The notes: generated from the sequence alone by a model not told the origin. 64,000 nt of DNA from Hymenobacter crusticola (GCF_002154225.1 NZ_MTSE01000013.1:62001-126000); one strand, 5' to 3'. Counted from the stretch's first letter, positions 56,153 to 64,000 are shown. Numbers and translations: made by a program.

Positions 56153-58351
56153 ATGATAAAGCGGAAGAGCTACTTGATTCTGTTATCGGCCCTGAGCGCT
56201 TTCTCCTGCGCCAAAACCACTCCGCAGAACGGCAGCGACAAGGTAAGCAACGGCAAAGCGCCCAGCGGGCCCCTGCAATATGCTAACCCGTTTATGGGCA
56301 CGGCGCCGTTCAATGACCCCAAGACCATTGGCTACGCGCCGCCCAAAGACTGGCGCGGCGTGTGGGCCGGACTGGTGTTTCCGGGCAGCTCCGTGCCGAA
56401 CGCCATGGTGCAGCTGAGCCCCATTACCGAGTTCAATACCGGCGCTGGCTACGACTACGAGGACTCCGTTATTTACGCCTTCACCCACACCAACAAAGGC
56501 CACTGGAACCTGTGCCATTTGCCCGTGTTGCCCGTGGTGGGCGCAGCCAATGCCAAAGGCGACTACTCCTCCCGCTTTTCCAAATCGACCGAAAGCGCTT
56601 CGCCCGGTTTCTACGGCGTTACGTTGCAGGACTACGGCGTGCAGGTTCGCCTGACCTCCACCCTGCGCTGCGGCTACCACCAGTACCGCTACAGTCAGAA
56701 AACAGACCGCAGCATTGTGTTTAAGCTCGCCAAGTCGAATGAGCGGGTATCGAATTGGAGCATCGAGAAAGCCGGGGACGCGGCCGTGCAAGGTTTTCAG
56801 GAAACCGGCCGCCAGACCGTGTACTTCTACGCGGAGCTTAGCGAGAACATGCAGAACCTCGACGTGCAAGGCAAAGGCACGAAAGAAGGCCTAGCCCTGC
56901 TGCACCTGGCCGACGGCGGCAAGCCCGTGGAGTTGAAAGTCGGAATCTCTTTTGTGAGCGTACAAAACGCCAAGCAGAACCTAGAAAAAGAGCTAGGAAA
57001 CCGCTCCTTCGACGAGGTGCGCCAAGAAGCCGCCAAAACCTGGGATGGACTACTGTCGCGCGTAGAAGTGAAAGGCGGCACGACAAAGCAGAAGCAAATG
57101 TTCTACAGCTGCCTATACCGCTCGTTCTTGTGGCCCGCTTTGCGCAGCGACGCCAACGGCGAATACCGCGACGTGCGGGGCAACGTGGTGAAAGCTAGCT
57201 TCAACTACTACACCGAGCCGTCGTTGTGGGACACCTACCGCAACAAGGACCTGCTTGTGGGTATGCTCCAGCCCCAAGTAGCGACGGACGTGATTAAGTC
57301 GTTGCAAGATGTGGGGGACAAAACGGGCTTTATCCCGACTTTCTTCCACGGCGACCACGCCGCGGCCCTCGTGGCTGGCTCTTACCAACGCGGCATTACG
57401 GACTTCGACCTGAAAGACGTGTACCGGCTGCTGCTGCGCAACGCAAACGTGGAAGGCGGCACGCGCCCGCATATCACCGAGTACATTCAGAAAGGCTACA
57501 TCTCCACCAACGAGGTGTCGAACCCCGAAGTGGAGACCAAGGACAAGGCGGGCGTGTCGAAAACGCTGGAGTACGCCTTCGACGACTACGCCGTGGCCCA
57601 GCTCGCCAAAATCCTCGGTGACACCACCAACTACCGGGTGATGATGGCGCGCTCGAAAAACTACAAAAATGTGTTCGACCCCAACCGGAAGTTCATGCGC
57701 GGCCGGCGCTCCGACGGCACTTGGGTGAAGCCCTTCGACCCCAAGTATCCTTACTACGAGTACATGTACCGGGAGGCCAACGCCTGGCAGGTATCCTTCT
57801 TCGCCCCCCACGACATGCCGGGCCTGGTTGCCTTGTATGGCGGCGCGCAGCCCTTCGAGGCCAAGCTCGATTCGTTGTTCACGGTGCCTTGGAACCCGAA
57901 CCACATTGCCCGCAACGTCTCGGGCTTTATCGGGCAGTACTGCCACGGCAACCAGCCCGACCACGAGACGCCCTTCTCCTACTACTTTGTGGGCAAGCCC
58001 GAAAAATCGCAGCGCCGGCTCGATGAGATTATGGAGAAGTTCTACGGCATGGGCAAAGATGGCCTCGGCTACTCCGGCATGGACGACGCCGGCGAGATGT
58101 CGGCGTGGTACGTATTCAGTTCGACGGGCCTGTATCCCCTTTCCGCCGCCGACGCCAAGTACATCGTGAGTGTGCCGGTCTTTGATGAGGTCCGATGGAA
58201 GATGAACAACGGCAAAGTGGTGACCATCAAGAAGTCTGGACCGAGCCGGAACCTAGGTCCTATCAAGGTGAACGGTAAAACAAATCAGGGTTATTTCGTC
58301 GACCATGCCCTCTTCCGCGAGGGTGGCGAGCTAGAGGTAACGACCAAGTAA
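56153..58351 (+). CDS. GH92 alpha-mannosidase (lipoprotein)
   Basis: A 732-residue Ca2+-dependent exo-alpha-mannosidase family member. Signal MIKRKSYLILLSALSAFSC with lipid Cys at residue 19. The N-terminal beta domain (YANPFMGT, then FPGSSVPNAMVQLSP) and the (alpha/alpha)6 domain with GNQPDHETPF and GYSGMDDAGEMSAWYVFSS, where the Asp residues act in catalysis, are intact. GH92 enzymes remove alpha-1,2-, 1,3- or 1,6-linked mannose by inversion; the exact linkage cannot be read. Start at 56153 gives the lipobox; the frame extends to 56087. Last gene of the mannan locus. Confidence 0.92.
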   Translation: MIKRKSYLILLSALSAFSCAKTTPQNGSDKVSNGKAPSGPLQYANPFMGTAPFNDPKTIGYAPPKDWRGVWAGLVFPGSSVPNAMVQLSPITEFNTGAGYDYEDSVIYAFTHTNKGHWNLCHLPVLPVVGAANAKGDYSSRFSKSTESASPGFYGVTLQDYGVQVRLTSTLRCGYHQYRYSQKTDRSIVFKLAKSNERVSNWSIEKAGDAAVQGFQETGRQTVYFYAELSENMQNLDVQGKGTKEGLALLHLADGGKPVELKVGISFVSVQNAKQNLEKELGNRSFDEVRQEAAKTWDGLLSRVEVKGGTTKQKQMFYSCLYRSFLWPALRSDANGEYRDVRGNVVKASFNYYTEPSLWDTYRNKDLLVGMLQPQVATDVIKSLQDVGDKTGFIPTFFHGDHAAALVAGSYQRGITDFDLKDVYRLLLRNANVEGGTRPHITEYIQKGYISTNEVSNPEVETKDKAGVSKTLEYAFDDYAVAQLAKILGDTTNYRVMMARSKNYKNVFDPNRKFMRGRRSDGTWVKPFDPKYPYYEYMYREANAWQVSFFAPHDMPGLVALYGGAQPFEAKLDSLFTVPWNPNHIARNVSGFIGQYCHGNQPDHETPFSYYFVGKPEKSQRRLDEIMEKFYGMGKDGLGYSGMDDAGEMSAWYVFSSTGLYPLSAADAKYIVSVPVFDEVRWKMNNGKVVTIKKSGPSRNLGPIKVNGKTNQGYFVDHALFREGGELEVTTK

Positions 58352-58385
58352 ACCAAGCCTAGGAAGCAGTAGTATTCAGTAGCAC

Positions 58386-58423
58386 CGTGGCCCCGGCCCA
58401 AGCTAGCTTGGGCCGGGGCCACG
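58386..58423 (+). terminator. 38-bp perfect palindrome ending the mannan locus
   Basis: The 19 bases 58386-58404 are followed with no spacer by their exact reverse complement (58405-58423), centred on GCTAGC. It lies 34 bp after the GH92 stop. No T-run follows. The remaining gap to 58633 shows no gene. Confidence 0.65.
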
Positions 58424-58632
58424 TATGTCCGGCCATCTTGCTTGGGTGCTCCAATTCTTTGCGCCGCGCAGGGCTTTTTATTATTTCTACCTAGCCTGCT
58501 CGCGGGTGCCGAATGGCTTACCTTCGTTTGCGCATGTAGTAGCTTGTATCCTTACCGCAGCCGGGCACCTAGCCCGCGCATCGGAAGAAGTGGCTGCTGC
58601 GTGCCCCCACAGAGACCAACGTTCTTTCACGC

Positions 58633-59115
58633 ATGACATCACTCCCCACGCAGCAGTACGAGCTTGTGAAAAGTGCCCGCGGAGCGTTGCTAGCGTACTG
58701 CGCTACCCTAACACCCGCGCACTTTGGGGAGCCGCTCGCCCAATTTGACGGCAGCGGTATTCGCCAGCTTCTCGTGCACGTGGCTGGCACTTACCACTTT
58801 TGGCTCGGCACTTTTGCACTGCGTCATCAGCCGCCGGCGTTTGCGGCAGAGCACGCGTACGACCTAGCCCAGGTACGCCAGCTGTACGACGATGTGAACA
58901 TGCTCGTGGAAGAATTTACGCGCCACTTTCACGGGCGCTGGGACGATACGGTGACTGGCCCGGTAGCCAACCGCGTTACCCTGGTCAGCACCACGCCGCT
59001 GGAGCTACTCCTGCACGTCATCACCCACGAGTTTCACCACAAAGGGCAGGTGCTATCCATGAGTCGGCAGCTAGGGTATCAGCCAGCCGATACGGACATC
59101 ATTCGGTTTCCGTGA
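58633..59115 (+). CDS. DinB-family four-helix metal-binding protein
   Basis: A 160-residue protein with the DinB/YfiT-like metal triad: a His in RQLLVHVAGTYHFWL and two in LHVITHEFHHKGQVLSM. Four-helix pattern and length fit. Family members are thiol transferases or of unknown function, usually Zn or Ni binding. The AraC-type regulator starts 12 bp downstream, so the two are an operon. Confidence 0.88.
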   Translation: MTSLPTQQYELVKSARGALLAYCATLTPAHFGEPLAQFDGSGIRQLLVHVAGTYHFWLGTFALRHQPPAFAAEHAYDLAQVRQLYDDVNMLVEEFTRHFHGRWDDTVTGPVANRVTLVSTTPLELLLHVITHEFHHKGQVLSMSRQLGYQPADTDIIRFP

Positions 59116-59127
59116 TTTTCTTGCGGC

Positions 59128-59991
59128 ATGAAGGCGTCCGATCTACCTGTTCTGGCTATTACTTCCTTTCCGCAGCAGTCGGCGCAGCGCAAGCCCTACT
59201 ACGTGGAGCAGTTACCCGCGCACGCGGCCAAGTTTCCGGGTCTCGGGTTGCCGCACAGCCACGACTTCTACTTGCTGCTGTACGTAACCCAGGGCCACGG
59301 CACCCACACCATTGACCTGATCACTTACGAGCTTCAACCGGGCAGCTTGTTTTTTATGACGCCGGGCCAGGTACACAGCCTTCAGCTGCAAGCCGATACG
59401 CAGGGCATTATCGTGTTTTTCGACCCTAGCTTTTACCTGTTTCGCTACCCTGGCAGCCGCCTCTACGATTACCCGTTCTTCGACACCACCCAGCCGCCGG
59501 TGCTGTATATGCCTAGCCCAGAAAACGAGTTTGTGGCGCTGTTTGAGCGCCTGCTCAGCGAGAACACCAACCCATACGAGAACCAGGCCGACGTTTTCCG
59601 GTCGTACCTGTACCTCTGCCTAGAGCTAGCCGCCCGCCACTACCAGCACACCACCCGCCACGAAGCCCTGTACGGCCAGCAGCAGATTCGGGCGTTTGGG
59701 CAACTATTGAATCAGCACTTTCGCACCATGCGCACGGTGGGAGCTTACGCGGACCTGTTGCACCTCTCGGCCAACCACCTAAACGCTGTGTGCCGCCGCG
59801 TGCTCAACAAAACCGCCAGCACACTCATCCACGAGCGGGTAATTATGGAAGCTCAGCGCCTGCTTTCCCACTCTGCCCAATCGGTGGCGCAGATAGCCGA
59901 CGACCTAGGTTTCGACGATGCCTCGTACTTCAGCCGCTACTTTCGCAAGTACACTGCCCTCACGCCGGAGGCCTACCGCCACCAGCGTTGA
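59128..59991 (+). CDS. AraC-family transcriptional regulator
   Basis: A 287-residue DNA-binding protein. The N-terminal cupin-like half (LPHSHDFYLLLYVTQGHGTH, LQPGSLFFMTPGQVHSLQL) senses a ligand. The C-terminal about 100 residues hold two helix-turn-helix units (YADLLHLSANHLNAVCRRVL and SVAQIADDLGFDDASYFSRYF followed by TPEAYR). Its target is unknown; the co-transcribed DinB gene is one candidate. Confidence 0.94.
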   Translation: MKASDLPVLAITSFPQQSAQRKPYYVEQLPAHAAKFPGLGLPHSHDFYLLLYVTQGHGTHTIDLITYELQPGSLFFMTPGQVHSLQLQADTQGIIVFFDPSFYLFRYPGSRLYDYPFFDTTQPPVLYMPSPENEFVALFERLLSENTNPYENQADVFRSYLYLCLELAARHYQHTTRHEALYGQQQIRAFGQLLNQHFRTMRTVGAYADLLHLSANHLNAVCRRVLNKTASTLIHERVIMEAQRLLSHSAQSVAQIADDLGFDDASYFSRYFRKYTALTPEAYRHQR

Positions 59992-60043
59992 TTTGTCCTG
60001 TACAAACCGCGAAGTGGTCCGTGCGGCGCGCCTGGGCACGCGC

Positions 60044-60051
60044 TAATTTTG
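60044..60051 (+). promoter_or_regulatory. TAATTTTG -7-type box before the DUF983 gene
   Basis: Fits TAnnTTTG, 86 bp before the ATG at 60137. No clear -33 element. Confidence 0.25.
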
Positions 60052-60136
60052 CAACGTTTCCGGAAGGTATTTTCTGAAAAGTTGCCCCAGAAGGCAGCCT
60101 GCCTGGCGCCGGAACGTACACTAACTACCGAGCCGT

Positions 60137-60583
60137 ATGATGCCCACGTCATTGTCTGCCGTTCCCGTTATGAAACCTATCGAATCTTCCACGTTGGCAA
60201 TGCTGGATCAGCGTTGCCCTCGTTGCCACCAAGGACCTTTATTTACCCACAGCGCCTTCAACCTAGCGCACTTCACCGACATGCCGGAGCGCTGCCCGGT
60301 GTGTGGCCTGGTTTACGAGATTGAGCCGGGCTTCTACTGGGGCGCCATGTACATCAGCTTTGCCTTTGGTACCGGCATTATGCTGGTAGTGGGCGTATTG
60401 CTGTTTTACCTGGCCGGCGACCCCGCCACGTGGGTGTACGTCACGTGCGTTTCTATCGGGGTGCTACTCACTTGCACGCTTTCGTTGCGCTACTCCCGCA
60501 CCATTATGCTGTACCTGTTTGGCGGCGTGCGCTACAACCCTGAGTGGGCCAGCGCACCAACGCGCCGAAGCGTACCTGAGTAG
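60137..60583 (+). CDS. DUF983 membrane protein with zinc-ribbon motif
   Basis: A 148-residue protein. Cys-Pro-x-Cys at the start (RCPRCHQGPLF) and a second C-P-V-C (ERCPVCGLVYE) should form a zinc ribbon, followed by GFYWGAMYISFAFGTGIML and a second membrane segment, the DUF983 pattern. Function unknown in the family. ATG at 60137 is taken; 60170 (MKPIESSTLAM) may be the real start. Confidence 0.85.
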   Translation: MMPTSLSAVPVMKPIESSTLAMLDQRCPRCHQGPLFTHSAFNLAHFTDMPERCPVCGLVYEIEPGFYWGAMYISFAFGTGIMLVVGVLLFYLAGDPATWVYVTCVSIGVLLTCTLSLRYSRTIMLYLFGGVRYNPEWASAPTRRSVPE

Positions 60584-60627
60584 GAAAAGTAGAGCAAGCA
60601 AACGAGCTACTTCCAGAACGCAGCCGG

Positions 60628-61296
60628 TTAGGCTGCGCCTAGGCTTTTCTGGAGCCACCGCACCACATCTGTATCTACCTGGTCGCGGCATTCGTCGAGG
60701 CCGTGGCGACAATTAGGATACAAGATTAGCTCTTTCGGCTGCCGGGCACGATCGTAGATGTTTTCAGAACACGTGGCGGGCAAAATTTCGTCGGTAGTGC
60801 CGTGGAGCAGCAGCAAGGGCCGCGGACTTACCTGCGGAGCTAGGTTGGTGCCGTAGGTTTGGCTGCTCATTGCTACTACGGCTTTCACGTCGTTGCTGAG
60901 CGCACCCGCACTTATTACCACGGCCCCGCCAAAAGAGTGTCCAACCAGCGCCACGGCGCCATAGCCGCGTTGTTGTACGAGGTGTTGCACAGCCATCAAC
61001 GTATCGGCCACACACTCTTCCAAATGATTGGGCTGACGATAATGCAGCCGGAGCGAAGCAATATGGTGGACAGCTAACTGGCCGGCCAATCGGGGGTACA
61101 TGCCCCAGGCGGGTCCATCGAGGCCCCCTCCCGCCCCACCTACCCATACCACCGCCGGGGCTCCGGCCGGGGCGGGGTGCAAGCGCGCCGGCATTCGGCC
61201 CGCATTGGTGTGAAAGACAAGCTCTTCTATCCCGTCTACAACCTGCTCGAGGGTAACTGCCTCTAGTACGTACTCTTGCTGCTGTTGCTTTGCCAT
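60628..61296 (-). CDS. Alpha/beta hydrolase (dienelactone-hydrolase-like)
   Basis: A 222-residue cytoplasmic hydrolase. Nucleophile elbow VGHSFGGAVVIS, acidic residue in LLLHGTTDEILPA and His in YPNCRHGLDE form a complete Ser-Asp-His triad. The oxyanion region VVWVGGAGGGLDGPAW is unusual in being so Gly-rich. The start at 61296 (MAKQQQQEYVLEA) fits; the frame goes to 61362. Divergent from the DUF421 gene. Confidence 0.87.
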   Translation of the reverse strand: MAKQQQQEYVLEAVTLEQVVDGIEELVFHTNAGRMPARLHPAPAGAPAVVWVGGAGGGLDGPAWGMYPRLAGQLAVHHIASLRLHYRQPNHLEECVADTLMAVQHLVQQRGYGAVALVGHSFGGAVVISAGALSNDVKAVVAMSSQTYGTNLAPQVSPRPLLLLHGTTDEILPATCSENIYDRARQPKELILYPNCRHGLDECRDQVDTDVVRWLQKSLGAA

Positions 61297-61322
61297 GGTA
61301 GTAGTTGCTTTCAACGGTGTAC

Positions 61323-61330
61323 TACATTTG
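61323..61330 (+). promoter_or_regulatory. TACATTTG -7-type box between divergent genes
   Basis: Fits TAnnTTTG on the plus strand, 187 bp before the DUF421 ATG. A GTTG at 61304-61307 is a weak -33 candidate. Confidence 0.22.
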
Positions 61331-61516
61331 GCCAAATTAGATATAGCTGAGGTTGCTAGCACTCAGCAGCGTGCCCGTCAGCAACTGTTATTTCCCTGTA
61401 CCTACATCTATTTCCTTAACCCTAACTCAACCATTGCGTTAAGAACAGAAGAGTTTTTCTCTTACCTGCCCGGCCCCAGCCAGTGCAGCAGGAATATCTT
61501 TATTCTGTTTCTCCCA

Positions 61517-62227
61517 ATGGCCCAAGCTAAGCAAGTAGAACCCTTCGATTGGCACCGCATTCTATGGTCGGAAGATGCACCTCCCGCTTTTTTAGGCGAG
61601 GTAGCGCTGCGCTGTGCCATCACCTATTTGTTGGTGCTGGGCGTGCTGCGCCTCACGGGCCGCCGTGGCGTACGTCAGCTTTCCATCTTCGAGCTTAGCA
61701 TCATCCTAGCCCTAGGTTCGGCAGCCGGCGACGCCATGTTCTACTCCGACGTGCCACTCACCCACATTGCCGTGGTATTTTTGGTAGTCGGCCTGATGTA
61801 CGTGGGCTTCAATTTTCTCACGGAAAAGTCGGTGCGGTTCAGCGATTGGCTGGAAGGTGCCACCATTTGTCTCATCGACGAAGGCCGCATAGAAATGCAG
61901 GCTTTCTCGAAACAAAACCTGACGCAAAAAGAGCTGTTCGGGGAGCTGCGTCAGCATCAAGTGGAGCACCTGGGGCAGGTTCGGAAGCTGTACATGGAAG
62001 CCACCGGCAACGTGAGCGTGTACTTTTACCCCGATGAGGAAGTGCGGCCAGGCTTGCCGATTTGGCCGGAGCTGCTGAAGAAGGCTCAACTAGAAATCAC
62101 CGCTGCCGGGCCGTACGCCTGTTCTGTTTGCGGGTATACCCACGAGCTTACGCCGGGCAAGCACACTTGCGCCGTCTGCCAGAACCAGCACTGGCTACCT
62201 AGCTCCACGGCCAAGCGCCAGGCATAA
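61517..62227 (+). CDS. DUF421 (YetF-like) membrane protein with added C-terminal zinc knuckle
   Basis: A 236-residue protein. Three N-terminal membrane segments (LRCAITYLLVLGVLRLTG, ELSIILALGSAAGDAMF, HIAVVFLVVGLMYVGF) and the conserved soluble part (GATICLIDEGRIEMQAFSKQ, QKELFGELRQHQV) are typical of DUF421. The last about 35 residues add two Cys-x-x-Cys pairs (CSVCGYTHELTPGKHTCAVC), a rubredoxin-like metal site not usual for the family. The start at 61517 fits the family N-terminus. Confidence 0.87.
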   Translation: MAQAKQVEPFDWHRILWSEDAPPAFLGEVALRCAITYLLVLGVLRLTGRRGVRQLSIFELSIILALGSAAGDAMFYSDVPLTHIAVVFLVVGLMYVGFNFLTEKSVRFSDWLEGATICLIDEGRIEMQAFSKQNLTQKELFGELRQHQVEHLGQVRKLYMEATGNVSVYFYPDEEVRPGLPIWPELLKKAQLEITAAGPYACSVCGYTHELTPGKHTCAVCQNQHWLPSSTAKRQA

Positions 62228-62295
62228 GCGTACCAGTAAGCGTACCTAGCTAGCTTTCGTCGCTACGAGCCAACGGCTCTGTGGTCCAACGGTCG

Positions 62296-62303
62296 TAGCT
62301 TTG
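62296..62303 (+). promoter_or_regulatory. TAGCTTTG -7-type box before the VOC gene
   Basis: Fits TAnnTTTG, 26 bp before the ATG at 62330. No convincing -33 element. Confidence 0.3.
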
Positions 62304-62329
62304 CGCGCTCACTGTTGTTTTGTTGCCTT

Positions 62330-62719
62330 ATGCTCCCGCTGCTTCACGTTCACCATATCGCCATCATCTGCTCCGACTACGAGGTTTCGAAGCGCTTCTA
62401 TACCGAGGTGCTCGGCCTGAGCGTCATTCGGGAAGTGTACCGGGCCGAGCGCCAGTCGTGGAAGCTCGACCTAGCGCTGAACGACCACTACATCATCGAG
62501 CTGTTCTCTTTCCCTGGGGCCCCGCCGCGCCCCTCCCGCCCCGAAGCCATTGGTTTGCGCCACCTAGCTTTCGCCGTGTCGGACTTGGATGCTACCGTGC
62601 AGGGCCTAGCTCAGCATCAGGTAGTTGCCGAGCCTATTCGGGTAGATGAATTTACCGGTCGACGCTTCACATTCATCGCCGACCCCGACGATCTGCCGCT
62701 GGAGTTTTACGAAGTTTAA
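62330..62719 (+). CDS. VOC-family (glyoxalase-like) metalloenzyme
   Basis: A 129-residue protein with two beta-alpha-beta-beta-beta repeats. Metal ligands: His in VHHIAIICSDYE, Glu in YIIELFSF, His in GLRHLAFAVSD and Glu in LPLEFYEV. This is the small GloA2/SMU_1112c-like group with all four ligands present. Reaction unknown. ATG at 62330. Confidence 0.9.
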   Translation: MLPLLHVHHIAIICSDYEVSKRFYTEVLGLSVIREVYRAERQSWKLDLALNDHYIIELFSFPGAPPRPSRPEAIGLRHLAFAVSDLDATVQGLAQHQVVAEPIRVDEFTGRRFTFIADPDDLPLEFYEV

Positions 62720-62760
62720 TTGGGCCCTTGGTCGCACGCCGCTTCTTCGCCTTCTTCAGC

Positions 62761-63687
62761 ATGACCCGCCTTCTCTTTTTCTTCCTTACCGGCATCGCTC
62801 TGTGCGGCAGCCCGAACCTGGCGTGTGCTCAAGATGCTAGGTTAGTTACTTGGCAGGATATTGTGCGACTACCTGCCCCGGTGGCTGGCAAGCGCATTTC
62901 GTACGGACCAGATTCGTTGCAGGTCGGCGAACTGCGGCTGCCGGAGGGCACCGGTCCGTTTCCGGTGGTGGTGCTTCTTCACGGGGGCTGCTGGCTTTCA
63001 GAATACAATGCTGCTTATATGAGCCACCTCAGCGCGGCTCTCACAAAGGCAGGCTATGCCACGTGGAACCTAGAGTTTCGGCGGGTTGGCAACGCTGGCG
63101 GGGGGTTTCCTGGTACATTTCAGGACGTCGCCCAAGGCACTGACTATGTGCGCGAGCTGGCCAAAGCCTACCCTCTGCTCCCCAAAAAGGTAGTGGTGCT
63201 TGGGCACTCGGCGGGCGGCCACCTAGCTTTGTGGCTCGCGGCCCGGCGTAACCTACCCCGCACCAGTCCGCTTTATTCCCCAAAGCCGCTGAAGTTGAAA
63301 GGGGTGGTAGCACTGGCGGGTATCCCCGACCTGGCAGCCTATAGCACCGCCCCTGGCAGCTGTAACAAGGCCGTTGCGCAGCTACTAGGCGGACAGCCTA
63401 CGGAAACCCCTGAACGCTACGCCGCTGGCTCACCCTCTCAACTGTTGCCTTTGCGCGTGCCCGTGCGTCTTGTGCAGGGCGCTCAAGATCCTATTGTGCC
63501 GGTGAGCCAAGCTCAAAATTTTGCTACGCTAGCGCAGACCAAGGGGGATGATACCCGCGTGCTGCTGCTCCCCAATACTGGCCACTTCGACTTGGTTTAT
63601 CCTGCCTCTTCCGCCTGGCCGACGATTGAGAAAGCAGTAGAAGACCTGCTAGGAAGTTCGCGTGAGCGCCAGCAAAAGCGCTTGTAG
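62761..63687 (+). CDS. Exported alpha/beta hydrolase (esterase/peptidase-like)
   Basis: A 308-residue protein with a signal peptide (MTRLLFFFLTGIALCGSPNL, cut after ACA). HGGCW (oxyanion hole, as in HSL-like esterases), nucleophile VLGHSAGGHLALWLA, acid LVQGAQDPIVPV and His NTGHFDLV give a complete triad. It resembles the arylformamidase/BD-FAE group. It begins 41 bp after the VOC gene. Its last 39 bp overlap the end of the minus-strand gene downstream. Confidence 0.9.
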   Translation: MTRLLFFFLTGIALCGSPNLACAQDARLVTWQDIVRLPAPVAGKRISYGPDSLQVGELRLPEGTGPFPVVVLLHGGCWLSEYNAAYMSHLSAALTKAGYATWNLEFRRVGNAGGGFPGTFQDVAQGTDYVRELAKAYPLLPKKVVVLGHSAGGHLALWLAARRNLPRTSPLYSPKPLKLKGVVALAGIPDLAAYSTAPGSCNKAVAQLLGGQPTETPERYAAGSPSQLLPLRVPVRLVQGAQDPIVPVSQAQNFATLAQTKGDDTRVLLLPNTGHFDLVYPASSAWPTIEKAVEDLLGSSRERQQKRL

Positions 63688-64000
63688 ATCCTGCTCGATC
63701 AGGCGCACGGCAGCCTGTAACTCGTTGAGCATATTGGCCCGGATGCGCAGTTCTTCTACGCTGTACTTGCCACCCTGGCCAAATAGTAGCGCCTGCTGCT
63801 GGCGGCCCTTCGGCGAATTGGGTTGGGCTAGCTGCCCGTAATGCTGCCACCGCTGGCGCGTATTGTGCCCCACGGAGGTTTCTCCCTGGTTGCTGAAAGC
63901 TTTTTCCTGCAAGCAGTACCACACGCTGGGCGGGTACAAGGCCGAGGTCGGCTTCTCCTCCCAAATATCAGTGAGCAAGTTGCGGGGGTGCTCGAACGCA
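63649..64000 (-). CDS. C-terminal part of an unidentified protein (5' end outside window)
   Basis: The frame is open from the window edge to a TAG at 63651-63649, giving about 117 residues. It contains FEHPRNLLTDIWEEKPTSAL, then RQRWQHYGQLAQPNSPKGRQ, and ends in a helix (ELRIRANMLNELQAAVRLIEQD). Composition is gene-like. I do not recognise the family. It is convergent with, and overlaps by 39 bp, the alpha/beta hydrolase gene. Confidence 0.6.
   Translation of the reverse strand, partial: AFEHPRNLLTDIWEEKPTSALYPPSVWYCLQEKAFSNQGETSVGHNTRQRWQHYGQLAQPNSPKGRQQQALLFGQGGKYSVEELRIRANMLNELQAAVRLIEQDLQALLLALTRTS

Noticed and set aside
56183..56869. A 228-codon minus-strand ORF in the GH92 gene
   Set aside because: Antisense shadow with Val/His-rich composition.
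57113..57964. A 283-codon minus-strand ORF antisense to GH92
   Set aside because: It mirrors the third-position GC of the real gene, is rich in Val/His/Gly in a way typical of antisense frames, and shows no domain.

Overview
The window looks like chromosomal DNA of a high-GC Bacteroidota of the order Cytophagales, most like Hymenobacter and its relatives. The support is two SusC/SusD pairs, a FecI-type sigma / FecR pair, a type IX secretion C-terminal tail, GH92, GH76, GH43 and GH31 enzymes, many outer-membrane lipoproteins with a Cys lipobox, and TAnnTTTG-type promoter boxes instead of Shine-Dalgarno starts. There are no rRNA or tRNA genes, insertion sequences, phage genes or CRISPR arrays that I can see. 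Genes are mostly single or in short operons. Many gene ends carry strong hairpins, and the palindrome ACCTAGGT recurs through coding and noncoding DNA far above chance.

Layout. 1-8.9 kb: end of an SDR oxidoreductase, a GH3/beta-lactamase fusion, an OsmC peroxiredoxin, an acyl-CoA ligase, and a tandem pair of NagX/HGSNAT-like membrane acetyltransferases. 9.2-15.5 kb: a SusC/SusD/lipoprotein operon. Its untranslated leader holds an 11-codon ORF with three consecutive Cys codons, followed by a terminator-like hairpin; I think this is an attenuator and the most interesting item here. 15.7-24.9 kb: an AT-richer acyltransferase, a GHL10 glycosidase, a class A beta-lactamase-like protein, small acidic or disordered proteins, a rhomboid protease with a partner sharing its N-terminal domain, a T9SS cargo protein and a small unknown.

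25-34.3 kb: alpha-glucan metabolism (GH31 alpha-glucosidase, lone glycosyltransferase N-domain, glycogen branching enzyme) plus a YdeI-like protein and a GH43. 34.5-46.3 kb: gamma-glutamyltransferase, an operon of three homologous small helical proteins of unknown function, a small membrane protein, a secreted GH43, an M1 aminopeptidase, an aldo/keto reductase, a methyltransferase, an NAD-dependent epimerase-like protein and a polytopic membrane protein.

46.5-58.4 kb: a polysaccharide utilisation locus. It has a divergent ECF sigma factor, a FecR anti-sigma factor, a SusC with the STN signalling domain, SusD, SusE-like, GH76 endo-alpha-1,6-mannanase and GH92 alpha-mannosidase. The predicted substrate is an alpha-mannan: SusC/D/E bind and import oligosaccharide, GH76 cuts the 1,6-backbone, GH92 removes side-chain mannose, and the STN-FecR-sigma path senses substrate and induces the genes. 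58.6-64 kb: DinB and AraC proteins, DUF983, two alpha/beta hydrolases, DUF421, a VOC protein, and the end of an unidentified gene.

All functions come from reading translated motifs by eye; no database search or folding program was run.
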